Source: Mucilaginibacter geliditolerans (GTDB lineage Bacteria; Bacteroidota; Bacteroidia; Sphingobacteriales; Sphingobacteriaceae). From it: a stretch of 64,000 nucleotides of DNA. The translations under genes and the position numbers were made by a program. Every line of letters starts with the position of its first letter. Position 1 is the stretch's first letter. Where the stretch lies: NCBI RefSeq assembly GCF_014200495.1, contig NZ_JACHBY010000002.1:682001-746000 (forward strand). The letters are read 5' to 3'. Below, one piece after another: positions 34,482 to 42,788 of the stretch. The notes below the pieces were generated by a model that worked only from the letters and a program-made list of their open reading frames with translations, was not told the origin of the DNA and ran no database searches.

Positions 34482-35567
34482 ATGAATAAAAATTATTATG
34501 CCATAATCATGGCAGGGGGCATCGGGAGTCGTTTTTGGCCAATCAGCAGAACATCGCATCCAAAACAATTTATTGATATACTGGGCACCGGTAAAACTTT
34601 AATACAGAACACTTATGAGCGTTTTTTAAAAGTATGCCCCAAAGAAAATATTTATGTTGTCACCAACGAAAACTACACTCACCTTGTAAAAAGCCAGCTG
34701 CCTGATATGGCAGATAACCAAATATTAACTGAGCCTGTAATGCGCAATACCGCGCCATGCATTGCTTACGGATGCTTTAAAATTGAAAGCCTTAATCCTG
34801 ACGCTGCAATAGTTGTTGCGCCATCAGATCATTTAATTTTGGATGAACCAGCGTTTCTAAGCAGTATTGAGAAATCATTACAGGCAGCGACAGGGCATGA
34901 TTACCTGATAACCCTGGGCATAAAACCATCGAGACCGGATACGGGTTATGGATACATCCAATACACGGATAAGATTGTCAAAAATGATTTCCATAAAGTA
35001 AAAACCTTTACCGAAAAACCAAATCTTGAAATAGCGAAAACTTTTTTACAAAGTGGCGATTTTTTATGGAACGCGGGCATATTTGTATGGTCGGCTAAGG
35101 CTATTGTTAAAGCGTTTGGCCAGTATTTGCCCGATATGAATGAGATCTTTGTTGAAGCACGCGCATTTTACAATGGAGAGAACGAGAAAAAACATATCCA
35201 CACCGCCTACCAGCAATGCACCAACATATCCATCGATTATGGTATAATGGAAAAGGCTGATAACGTATATGTGCTTCCATCAGAATTTGGCTGGAGCGAC
35301 CTGGGTACCTGGGCATCTATTTATGATCTCGCCGACAAGGATTATGTGGGCAACGCTGTTATTCCAGCCGAAAAAGTAATCATGTATGATTCATCAAACT
35401 GCATGGTAAATGTACCCGGCGAAAAGCTGGTGATATTACAGGGCTTGCACGACTACATCGTTGTAGAATCAAACAACTCACTCCTCATTTGTCCCCGCGA
35501 CCAGGAGCAAAACATTAAACAGGTGGTAGCTGATGTAAAACAGAAGTTTGGAACTAAGTATATTTAG
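34482..35567 (+). CDS. manC: Mannose-1-phosphate guanylyltransferase
   Basis: A 361-residue nucleotidyltransferase making GDP-mannose for glycan and polysaccharide synthesis. The N-terminal nucleotide-binding motif MAGGIGSRFWPISR spans about residues 10-23; PSDHLILDE, the FTEKP motif and WNAGIFVW follow. The C-terminal beta-helix is short, so this is the monofunctional GMP type without the phosphomannose isomerase domain. It stands alone with a terminator. Confidence 0.95.
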   Translation: MNKNYYAIIMAGGIGSRFWPISRTSHPKQFIDILGTGKTLIQNTYERFLKVCPKENIYVVTNENYTHLVKSQLPDMADNQILTEPVMRNTAPCIAYGCFKIESLNPDAAIVVAPSDHLILDEPAFLSSIEKSLQAATGHDYLITLGIKPSRPDTGYGYIQYTDKIVKNDFHKVKTFTEKPNLEIAKTFLQSGDFLWNAGIFVWSAKAIVKAFGQYLPDMNEIFVEARAFYNGENEKKHIHTAYQQCTNISIDYGIMEKADNVYVLPSEFGWSDLGTWASIYDLADKDYVGNAVIPAEKVIMYDSSNCMVNVPGEKLVILQGLHDYIVVESNNSLLICPRDQEQNIKQVVADVKQKFGTKYI

Positions 35568-35620
35568 TGAGTGGCTAATGATGAGCTAAACACGACTATA
35601 TCACAATCCAAAAATCCTTT

Positions 35621-35656
35621 AAATAGCGATGGGTTTCAAACCCATCGCTATTTTTA
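35621..35656. terminator. Terminator after manC
   Basis: A 14-base perfect stem (35621-35634 with 35640-35653) and 5-base loop are followed by T-rich sequence. It lies between converging genes and may serve both. Confidence 0.88.
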
Positions 35657-35660
35657 TGTA

Positions 35661-36113
35661 TTATTTATGATGAGAGGTGTCTGGCGGTGGTGGACCAGGG
35701 TCTAAGGGTGCAGGGTCAGTCAATACAGCATTTTTCTCTGCCTCAATTTTGGTATGAACATCATTCCCGTTTATTACAAACCCTCCTTTATCTCTTAATA
35801 ATTTACCGGTAATGGTAATGGTGTAGCCTTCCAAATCCTGTAACCATCGCAAATGTTTACCCTTATTTATATTATGAATGATCACTGTTATAGTCGGGCT
35901 TTTAGCTACATCAGGATCAGCTAACATAATCAGACAGGTTTTAGTTGCAGAGTTATAATTAACCTTGTTTGCGTATTCATCAAAACTAACGGTTTTACCG
36001 ACATACTTAGCCGCATCAACAGACCATATATTAACTTGTGCCGATGCCTCCTTACTTAGCCCTGCAAACAAAAACAATAAGATAGTCAAGTATTTAGGCA
36101 TAATAGATTTCAT
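35661..36113 (-). CDS. Secreted small hypothetical protein, OB-fold-like
   Basis: A 150-residue protein. Residues 1-26 are a signal peptide ending ASA-Q. The body is beta-rich (VGKTVSFDEYANKV, TITVIIHN, LEGYTITITGKLL, VINGNDVHTK) and reads like a single small OB-fold domain of the kind found in secreted Bacteroidota proteins. The C-terminal 18 residues are Pro/Asp-rich (DPAPLDPGPPPP). I recognise no named family. A second ATG four codons later is an equally possible start. Confidence 0.72.
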   Translation of the reverse strand: MKSIMPKYLTILLFLFAGLSKEASAQVNIWSVDAAKYVGKTVSFDEYANKVNYNSATKTCLIMLADPDVAKSPTITVIIHNINKGKHLRWLQDLEGYTITITGKLLRDKGGFVINGNDVHTKIEAEKNAVLTDPAPLDPGPPPPDTSHHK

Positions 36114-36202
36114 GCTTAAAATTAAAAAGCGCTATCACTATAACGAAAATTTAATGGAAGTATTTGATTGCTTTTAAAAATAAACAGTCTGATGCCAATC
36201 AC

Positions 36203-36967
36203 CTATTTAACCCCACGTTGCCTTATCGCCTCATATAAAATCACACCGGTTGATACCGATACGTTCAATGATTCGATCTCGCCAAACATGGGGATCTTTG
36301 CCAGGTGATCGGAGATTCTGATGATCTCATTACGGATACCGTCTTCTTCCGACCCCATAATAATAGCTGTTGGCGAAGTATAATCAGGCGCATAAATATC
36401 TTCCTTGGTTTTCTCGGTACAGCATACCAGTTGCAAGCCCGATTCCTGCAGAAATTTTACTGTTTGCATAAAGTTATCGTGCCTGCAAACCGGGATCTTG
36501 TACAATGCCCCTGCCGATGTTTTTATCGCATCAGGATTGATCTGCGCTGAGCCTTTTGCCGGGATAACAATGGCATGTACACCGGCGCACTCTGCGGTAC
36601 GGGCAATGGCGCCCATGTTACGCACATCGGTAATAGCATCCAACACTAAAATTAAAGGCACCTCCCCTTTCTCAAACACCTGCGGTATAATATCTTCAAC
36701 TTTTTGATAAGTAATGGGCGAAATAAAAGCAACCACACCCTGGTGGTTCTTCATGGTGAGGCGGTTCAGCTTTTCAACCGGGACCTGCTGGGGGGTAATG
36801 TTATACTCAACAGTAAGTTCCCGCAACTCATTAAGCAGACTGCCGCCAATACCTCTTTGTATGTACAAAGCCTCAATTTCCTTACCCGAACGGATAGCCT
36901 CAACAACCGCGCGAATACCAAAAACCATCTGGTTACTCTCGCGTACAGGCCTCGAATTAAATGTCAT
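36203..36967 (-). CDS. rlmB: 23S rRNA (guanosine-2'-O)-methyltransferase, RlmB/TrmH family
   Basis: A 254-residue SPOUT methyltransferase. The N-terminal substrate-binding domain starts MVFGIRAVVEAIRSG. The SpoU motifs are clear: DAITDVRNMGAIARTAEC (motif 1), MGSEEDGI (motif 2) and IPMFGEIESLNVSVSTGVIL (motif 3, forming the SAM knot). The expected target is a 2'-O-methylguanosine in 23S rRNA. ATG 36967 was chosen over an upstream in-frame ATG because the intervening residues are encoded by repeat-like intergenic DNA. Confidence 0.93.
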   Translation of the reverse strand: MTFNSRPVRESNQMVFGIRAVVEAIRSGKEIEALYIQRGIGGSLLNELRELTVEYNITPQQVPVEKLNRLTMKNHQGVVAFISPITYQKVEDIIPQVFEKGEVPLILVLDAITDVRNMGAIARTAECAGVHAIVIPAKGSAQINPDAIKTSAGALYKIPVCRHDNFMQTVKFLQESGLQLVCCTEKTKEDIYAPDYTSPTAIIMGSEEDGIRNEIIRISDHLAKIPMFGEIESLNVSVSTGVILYEAIRQRGVK

Positions 36968-37021
36968 TTCTTTTTTTAATTTGAGATGTGAGACATGAAC
37001 TTTGAGCTGGAAAATATTCAC

Positions 37022-37373
37022 TATTTTCTAACATCCTAAATCTCATATAACCCATCTGTTTAACCCCCAAAAGTAGCTATATTAATTGATTAAGCACTTA
37101 TTGAACTCGTGTGCCAATTTGGTTTTTCTTATTTAATTAACATTTCGTATCTTTATTCACATGGTTTTAAGTAATTGACAATCAAAGCACATCACCACAC
37201 ATTAACACTTTATTAACAATCTGCTGTTTATAAAAGTGTTTTTACCAACAAGCTTTGTTAATTACCGATGCTCAAATTTATGTAGTTGTTAATGACCGCT
37301 GTTACTCACCAAAACAGATATTAACTTCTTAAAAAAACAATACCTATAACATTTTATATATTTTTGTTGTCCA
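37022..37373. other. AT-rich divergent region between rlmB and dnaB
   Basis: About 350 bases with no gene. It must hold promoters for both flanking genes. A TATCTTTA near 37148 is a near match to the -7 box with nothing obvious downstream of it, and the dnaB box is at 37359. Confidence 0.5.
37359..37366 (+). promoter_or_regulatory. -7 box of dnaB
   Basis: TATTTTTG fits TAnnTTTG and ends 7 bases before ATG 37374. If it is the real promoter, the dnaB mRNA is leaderless or nearly so. Confidence 0.4.
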
Positions 37374-38936
37374 ATGATTTTTGAGAACGATAAACCTAAT
37401 TACAATCAGAATACAGGTGAGCGCAGAGGCCGCCCTGCTAATCCTGCACCATTTAGCGGGCTGGGAAAATTACCCCCTCAGGCAATAGATCTGGAAGAAG
37501 CTGTGTTAGGCGCATTGATGCTGGAAAAAGATGCCTTATCATCTGTTATTGACATCTTAAAACCCGAAGTTTTTTATGTAGATAAACACCAGAAGATATT
37601 CCATGCTATCCATCAGCTGTTTGAAAAATCATCACCGGTAGATATACTTACGGTAACCGCCCATTTACGCCAGTTAGGTGAATTGGAGATGATAGGCGGC
37701 GCTTATTATATAACCGAACTTACCAACCGTGTTGCATCAGCAGCAAATATTGAGTTCCACGCGCGTATCATCATCCAGAAATTCATACAGCGTGAACTGA
37801 TCAGGATCTCGACCGAAGTTATCCAAAGCGCATATGAGGATACTACCGATGTACTCGACCTATTGGACAAAGCAGAGAAAAATCTTTTCGAGATCGCCCA
37901 AAATAACCTGCGCCGTGATTCGCGCAAGATGGACGACCTGATGCACGAAACTTTAAAAGAGATTGAAGCCCTTAAAGATAAAAAGGACGGATTAACAGGT
38001 GTGCCATCTGGCTTTACCGATCTCGACCGTATGACGTCGGGCTGGCAAAAATCCGACCTGGTGATCATCGCTGCCCGCCCTGCGATGGGTAAAACAGCCT
38101 TTGTACTTACCTGCGCCCGTAACGCCGCTGTTGAGTTTGACAAACCGGTTGTAGTGTTCTCACTCGAGATGTCGTCGGTTCAGTTGGTTAATCGTTTAAT
38201 ATCCGGTGAAACCGAAATTGAACAGGAAAAAATCCGTAAAGGAACTTTAGAGGAATGGGAATGGCAGCAGATCCACTCCAAAATAGGCAGGCTTGAACAG
38301 GCTCCGCTAATACTTGATGATACCCCGGCGCTAAATATATTTGAGTTCAGGGCCAAATGCCGCCGTTTAAAATCACAACATGATATCCAGCTAATCATCA
38401 TCGATTACCTGCAATTGATGCATGGCAAGTCTGCTGATAGTAAAGGTGGTGGTAACCGTGAGCAGGAAATTGGCAGTATATCAAGGGCACTAAAATCTGT
38501 CGCCAAGGAATTGAACGTACCGGTTATTGCACTTTCGCAGTTAAGCCGTGCTGTTGAAAGCAGGCCGGGGGGCTCTAAAAAGCCAATGCTATCGGATTTG
38601 CGTGAATCGGGTTCAATTGAGCAGGATGCGGATATGGTATTGTTCCTGTACCGCCCTGAATATTACGGATTAACAGAAGATGAAAATGGCCAGCCAACAC
38701 AAGGCGTAGGCGAAGTAATTATAGCCAAACACCGTAATGGCGAGACAGGCACCGTACGCTTAAAATTTGTGGGTAAATTTGTTAAGTTCGTCGACCTTGA
38801 CCAGGGTATGGATGGTTTCCCGGCGGCAGCAAGTCCGTTTGCGGGCTTAAACCCGTCACAGGATTTTGACAAGCCAAGCAACTTTATCATCAGGCCATCG
38901 CGTATGGATGATATGGATGATGAGGCGCCGTTTTAA
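37374..38936 (+). CDS. dnaB: Replicative DNA helicase DnaB
   Basis: A 520-residue hexameric replicative helicase. The N-terminal helical domain (about residues 35-135) begins LPPQAIDLEEAVLGALM. A linker helix follows, then the RecA-like ATPase domain with Walker A ARPAMGKT (Lys240), VVVFSLEMSS, Walker B LIIIDYLQLMHG, and PMLSDLRESGSIEQDADMV. No intein is present. The C-terminal tail (Asp/Phe/Pro-rich) is typical. It unwinds DNA ahead of the replisome. Confidence 0.97.
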   Translation: MIFENDKPNYNQNTGERRGRPANPAPFSGLGKLPPQAIDLEEAVLGALMLEKDALSSVIDILKPEVFYVDKHQKIFHAIHQLFEKSSPVDILTVTAHLRQLGELEMIGGAYYITELTNRVASAANIEFHARIIIQKFIQRELIRISTEVIQSAYEDTTDVLDLLDKAEKNLFEIAQNNLRRDSRKMDDLMHETLKEIEALKDKKDGLTGVPSGFTDLDRMTSGWQKSDLVIIAARPAMGKTAFVLTCARNAAVEFDKPVVVFSLEMSSVQLVNRLISGETEIEQEKIRKGTLEEWEWQQIHSKIGRLEQAPLILDDTPALNIFEFRAKCRRLKSQHDIQLIIIDYLQLMHGKSADSKGGGNREQEIGSISRALKSVAKELNVPVIALSQLSRAVESRPGGSKKPMLSDLRESGSIEQDADMVLFLYRPEYYGLTEDENGQPTQGVGEVIIAKHRNGETGTVRLKFVGKFVKFVDLDQGMDGFPAAASPFAGLNPSQDFDKPSNFIIRPSRMDDMDDEAPF

Positions 38937-38992
38937 CCCTCCTGAATGGGAAACTTTTGAATAGCAAGCTAAACCTTGAACAGATATCATAC

Positions 38993-39316
38993 GTGAAACT
39001 CATTAAAGGAACGATACTCCTGATCTTGATAATTGGGGGATTCTCATGCCATTCAGGTAGTAAAAAAGTTAAAGCATACACACCCCGTGTTATAACTCGT
39101 CAACAAACCGATAGTACAAAAATCGATAGTGCTATCAATAACAATTCATCATTAGATGTAGAGCGAGATACTTCGCAACCTTTAATGTCAAAAGTAATTT
39201 TTCCTAATTTTTCAGTTAAGGTTAAAAACAGTGCATTTGGTGGCTATAAGGATGATAATAATAAACTTGTATATTCCGGGGGTACTAATACTGATAAAGC
39301 AGATGTCAGTAATTAA
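38993..39316 (+). CDS. Small putative lipoprotein, unknown family
   Basis: About 107 residues from a GTG start at 38993 (a TTG at 38957 is the other choice). Residues 2-16 are hydrophobic and are followed by GGFSC, an acceptable lipobox, then a Ser/Thr/Asp-rich region with no recognised domain. The last codons overlap the next gene by 14 bases in another frame. It could be a separate lipoprotein or the N-terminal part of a gene broken by a frameshift; see the next gene. Confidence 0.5.
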   Translation: MKLIKGTILLILIIGGFSCHSGSKKVKAYTPRVITRQQTDSTKIDSAINNNSSLDVERDTSQPLMSKVIFPNFSVKVKNSAFGGYKDDNNKLVYSGGTNTDKADVSN

Positions 39317-39812
39317 TAGAATGTGGACGCTAACCACTAAAACCGATACTGTTCGTTTAAATACAGATGACGACATGGGATTAGATGTTGGTAAAATAGA
39401 AATCCTACCTAATAATAAATCGGATAGATTCGAAATATCTTATTCTTTTAAATTAGAAATAATAGCAGAAAATGGAAAAGATGGGATACTTTGGGAAAGC
39501 ATGATGCCTTACAAAAAGATCAAAGATTCATTAAATTATTTTTTCACTACACCAGAACATAATAACATGTATTCTGAAATGGGTTCAAAAATAAAAGAAA
39601 TAAAGACAAAATTTAATTTAAAAGATACGGCATTTAAAAAAGAGGCCGCCAATGGAGATTACGGTACATATACTGAAGATGGGGTTATTTTTAAAAACCA
39701 GCTCTGCGAAATCCCGTATACAGAATTAATTTATTTAAAAATTGATAGATTCATTGGGAATAAATTAACGGAAACAAAATACTTAGTCATTGATTTCAGT
39801 ATTCCGGAGTAG
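39303..39812 (+). CDS. Hypothetical protein, possible 3' part of a frameshifted gene
   Basis: 169 residues from ATG 39303. The sequence is beta-rich at first (DRFEISYSFKLEIIAENG), then helical (YSEMGSKIKEIKTKFNL), and ends LVIDFSIPE. It has no signal peptide of its own although the upstream overlapping gene has one, so both could be one exported protein of about 275 residues split by a frameshift. I recognise no family. Confidence 0.5.
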   Translation: MSVINRMWTLTTKTDTVRLNTDDDMGLDVGKIEILPNNKSDRFEISYSFKLEIIAENGKDGILWESMMPYKKIKDSLNYFFTTPEHNNMYSEMGSKIKEIKTKFNLKDTAFKKEAANGDYGTYTEDGVIFKNQLCEIPYTELIYLKIDRFIGNKLTETKYLVIDFSIPE

Positions 39813-39824
39813 AGGGCCAATTTC

Positions 39825-41024
39825 TTAAAATATCAATCCCAACACTATCCCAATTATAATGACCACAGGTGTTTTTATTTTGGTGAAGTATAGCAATAAT
39901 CCTGTCCCCAACATTAATACATAAGCCAGCCAATCGGTACCAAAGGGCCGTGCTAAAAGAATAAATGCGGTTGCCATAAACCCAACTGCAACGGAGTTGA
40001 TACCGCTTAGCGAGTTTTTTATCAGTGTGATTTTTTTCAAGTCATCCCAAAATGGAACGATGAATAAAATGAGTATCAAGCCCGGCAAATTAATGCCAAT
40101 AACGGCCACGATACTGCCTATTATTTGTCCGCCGATACCGTAACCTTTGTTGCCTAATGTTATCCCTCCTAAAAAGGAAGTAAAGGAAAATGTAGGGCCC
40201 GGCAAAGCTTGTTGTAAGGCGTATCCCGAAAGAAATTCGGAACTGCTTAAATAGTGCTTTACGCCAACAAACTCGGTGTACATTAGTGGCACCAATACTT
40301 GCCCACCGCCAAAAATGAGGATGCCGTTACGGTAAAAATTTTCGAACAAACGTATAGGCAAACTGAATGGCGAGGTTTGATTGATGATAGCACCCAACAC
40401 CGCGAAGAATAGCAGAATACCAATAAAATAGGCTACTTTATTAGGATTTACATTGGCAAACAATCGCGTCCGCAGCTCATTTTCCTGCGGCTGGGTTTCC
40501 ATGGCTGATGATATAATACCGCCTAATAAGATCAGGATAGGGAAAGCGTAGGGATTTTCTAATATCAGCGTAACAATGAGTGACCCTACGGCCAGCATTA
40601 CGCTCACTTTTGATTGCAGGAATTTGGTTGCAAATGTGTATGTAGCATAAGCCACAATACCAACCGCTATAGGCTGGATAAACCGTAATACTTCAGCAAA
40701 TTTAGCCCGCCCCGCAAACATCTCATAGCTAATGGCCGCCAAACACATCACCGTAGCCGATGGCAATATCCATATTAAAAAAGTAATAATGGCCAGGCGC
40801 AACCCTCCTACTTTCCAGGCAATACCAACAAGGGTTTGGGTTGATGACGGCCCGGGCAGCAGCTGACTAAGCGCCAACAGTTCCATCAATTCTTCTTCGC
40901 TGATGTATTTACGCTTTTCAACAAATTCGCGCAGCAAAATAGCAATATGCGCCTGCGGCCCACCAAAGGAGGTGAAGGTGTAGATGATGGAATCGCGAAT
41001 AAATAAAAGTTCCCGTCTGCTCAA
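39825..41024 (-). CDS. chrA: Chromate transporter, ChrA family
   Basis: A 399-residue membrane protein with two homologous CHR halves. The first half has FGGPQAHIAILLREFVE at about residue 18 and LLPGPSSTQTLVGIAW; the second has FGGGQVLVPLMYTEFV at about 238 and ALPGPTFSFTSFLGG. About ten hydrophobic helices are visible. It is the long-chain (LCHR) form and is expected to export chromate or a related oxyanion. It ends 12 bases from the converging hypothetical gene. Confidence 0.93.
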   Translation of the reverse strand: MSRRELLFIRDSIIYTFTSFGGPQAHIAILLREFVEKRKYISEEELMELLALSQLLPGPSSTQTLVGIAWKVGGLRLAIITFLIWILPSATVMCLAAISYEMFAGRAKFAEVLRFIQPIAVGIVAYATYTFATKFLQSKVSVMLAVGSLIVTLILENPYAFPILILLGGIISSAMETQPQENELRTRLFANVNPNKVAYFIGILLFFAVLGAIINQTSPFSLPIRLFENFYRNGILIFGGGQVLVPLMYTEFVGVKHYLSSSEFLSGYALQQALPGPTFSFTSFLGGITLGNKGYGIGGQIIGSIVAVIGINLPGLILILFIVPFWDDLKKITLIKNSLSGINSVAVGFMATAFILLARPFGTDWLAYVLMLGTGLLLYFTKIKTPVVIIIGIVLGLIF

Positions 41025-41069
41025 GGTAAATTAGTTTAAAATCTTAACCCCTATTGTCTTTTCGACCTT

Positions 41070-41166
41070 CTTGTCATTTCGAACGAGGTACGAGGAGAAA
41101 ACTTCTTCGCCTTGTATAGTTCGCTTTGTATGTTGCAGAAGATTTCTCCCTCCGGTCGAAATGACA
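41070..41166. repeat. Dispersed inverted repeat, GTCATTTCGAAC type
   Basis: The left arm begins GTCATTTCGAACGAGG and the right arm ends GGTCGAAATGAC, with partly pairing AGAAGA/TCTTCT words between. It is a third repeat family of the same general design as the GTCATTGCGAGG elements. Confidence 0.8.
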
Positions 41167-41171
41167 ATTTA

Positions 41172-41513
41172 TTAATAATCATCGTCATCATGCTCTATAC
41201 CTGCCAATTCATTATAAACCGCCTGCAACTCGGACAAGGCATGATTGTCGCGTTTTTCACGTGCGGTTTTCATCCCTTTTTCATAGGTAGCAATGGCATC
41301 TTCCTTACGGTTAAGTGCCTCGTATAATTTACCCAAATGGTAATAAGTACCCACATAACCCGGGTGATTATTTACCAGGTCCTCGTAGTATTCCAGCGCT
41401 TTATCGGTTTCATTAAGGCGAAGATATTCTGTGGCCAGCGCATACTTTAAAAACTCGTCTTCAGGCTCATTTTTAATAAACTCCAGTAGCTTCTCTAATC
41501 TGCTTATCTGCAT
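41172..41513 (-). CDS. Small tetratricopeptide-repeat protein
   Basis: A 113-residue cytosolic protein with two or three TPR units (EFLKYALATEYLRLNETDKA, LEYYEDLVNNHPGYVGTYYH, LGKLYEALNRKEDAIATYEK) and an acidic end (HDDDDY). No partner is evident. TPR folds mediate protein-protein contacts; the role here is unknown. Confidence 0.87.
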   Translation of the reverse strand: MQISRLEKLLEFIKNEPEDEFLKYALATEYLRLNETDKALEYYEDLVNNHPGYVGTYYHLGKLYEALNRKEDAIATYEKGMKTAREKRDNHALSELQAVYNELAGIEHDDDDY

Positions 41514-41636
41514 TTTAATCTCTCTCTTTTTTAATTAAATTTGCACAAACCTATTGTATAATAGCATCCGCGTTAGCAAACAAACACGGATAATTTATAT
41601 AGGATTTCAACATTTACCTTTTAAAAACCATTTGTG

Positions 41637-41984
41637 ATGAAGATCATGGTATGTATGAGTAATGTTCCTGATGCCGCCACAAAAATAGCCTTTACTAATA
41701 ATAACACGCAATTTAATACTACCGGACTACAATTTATATTGAATCCGTATTACAGTCGGCAATCATGCATTGAAGATGTTGCACAAACCGGTATTTCAAT
41801 CAGCACAAATTTGTATATTGCAATAGGAATTGCGGGGGTAAAAACGCGCCTGGCGAAGATCAATTCTTCAAAAAATAAAGACACTGAAGCACCATTTTTT
41901 AACGATGCAGATTACGGTATCATTGGCGATGCCTTTGATGTAATACCAAAATTAGCAACAGATAAAAAATATAAAACTTCATAA
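41637..41984 (+). pseudogene. Collapsed etfB-etfA remnant (deletion fusion)
   Basis: An open frame of 115 residues. Residues 1 to about 38 match the start of Bacteroidota electron-transfer flavoprotein beta (KIMVCMSNVPDAATKIAFTN, then FNTTGLQFILNP). From about residue 50 the sequence instead matches the C-terminus of the alpha subunit (AQTGISISTNLYIAIGIAG, KDTEAPFFNDADYGIIGDAF, VIPKL). The segment usually written as SKVIVAINKD is shortened to SKNKD, so part of the FAD-binding core is lost. The middle of etfB and most of etfA are missing, about 1.3-1.4 kb. A TAnnTTTG box survives at 41536-41543. The frame is still open, so the deletion may be recent, or the fragment may be retained. Confidence 0.8.
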
Positions 41985-42014
41985 TAAAAAGGATTTGTTG
42001 TGATGGGCAATAAC

Positions 42015-42626
42015 ATGAAAAAAATTAAGCTGGATATAGTTGGGTTGTCATACAGTCAGACCCAATCCGGTGCGTATGCTTTAGTTTTGGGTGAGATTAG
42101 CGGCCGACGCCGTTTGCCCATTATTATAGGCGCCTTTGAGGCCCAGGCCATAGCTATAGAGATTGAGAAAATGACGCCAAGCAGGCCGCTTACGCATGAT
42201 CTGTTTAAGAGCTTTGCTGATGCCTACCACATTAACATACAGGAAATCATCATTTATAATTTGGTTGATGGCATTTTCTATTCAAAGCTCATCTGCTCTG
42301 ATGGTAAAAAAACAGTGGAGATTGATGCACGCACATCTGATGCTATTGCGGTGGCGGTTAGGTTCGACTGCCCGATCTATACCTATGAATTTATCCTTTC
42401 AACAGCGGGTATAGTAATTGAGGGCAACGACTTTGTTTACCTCGAAAACATTAACGAAACTCCTGAAGAAAAAACAGTTACCGCTGCAGGCGGAGGCGCT
42501 ACTGGTGGGTTTAACTCACTAAGCACTGATGAATTAAAATCAAAACTACAGGAAGCCCTTTTTGAAGAAGCCTACGAAAAAGCGGCAAAGATCCGCGATG
42601 AACTGAATAGAAGAAAAGCATCCTAA
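42015..42626 (+). CDS. Bifunctional nuclease family protein (DUF151) with UVR motif
   Basis: About 203 residues. The N-terminal DUF151 domain starts MKKIKLDIVGLSYSQTQSG and holds LPIIIGAFEAQAIAIE and DARTSDAIAVAVR. The last 35 residues form a UVR-type helical pair (SKLQEALFEEAYEKAAKIRD), as in UvrB/UvrC. DUF151 proteins are reported to have DNase/RNase activity in some plants and bacteria; the role in Bacteroidota is unproven. ATG 42015 is taken as start; ATG 42003 is nearly as good. It directly follows the etf remnant. Confidence 0.9.
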   Translation: MKKIKLDIVGLSYSQTQSGAYALVLGEISGRRRLPIIIGAFEAQAIAIEIEKMTPSRPLTHDLFKSFADAYHINIQEIIIYNLVDGIFYSKLICSDGKKTVEIDARTSDAIAVAVRFDCPIYTYEFILSTAGIVIEGNDFVYLENINETPEEKTVTAAGGGATGGFNSLSTDELKSKLQEALFEEAYEKAAKIRDELNRRKAS

Positions 42627-42652
42627 TTTGAAAATTTGATTTGAAGATTTGG

Positions 42653-42701
42653 CAATTTGATGATTTGAAAATGCAAGTCACATTTTCAAATCATCAAATT
42701 G
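42653..42701. repeat. 21-bp hairpin of TTTGA words
   Basis: Arms 42653-42673 and 42681-42701 pair perfectly around a 7-base loop. The left arm and the DNA before it repeat AATTTGA/ATTTGAA words. It belongs to the short-word inverted-repeat class. Confidence 0.92.
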
Positions 42702-42788
42702 TCTCATTACAACAGAATGCTACTCTTTTCGCATTTATTTTACTATTTTCCGACATTAATTTTTAACTGAACAACGATTTACTAAACT

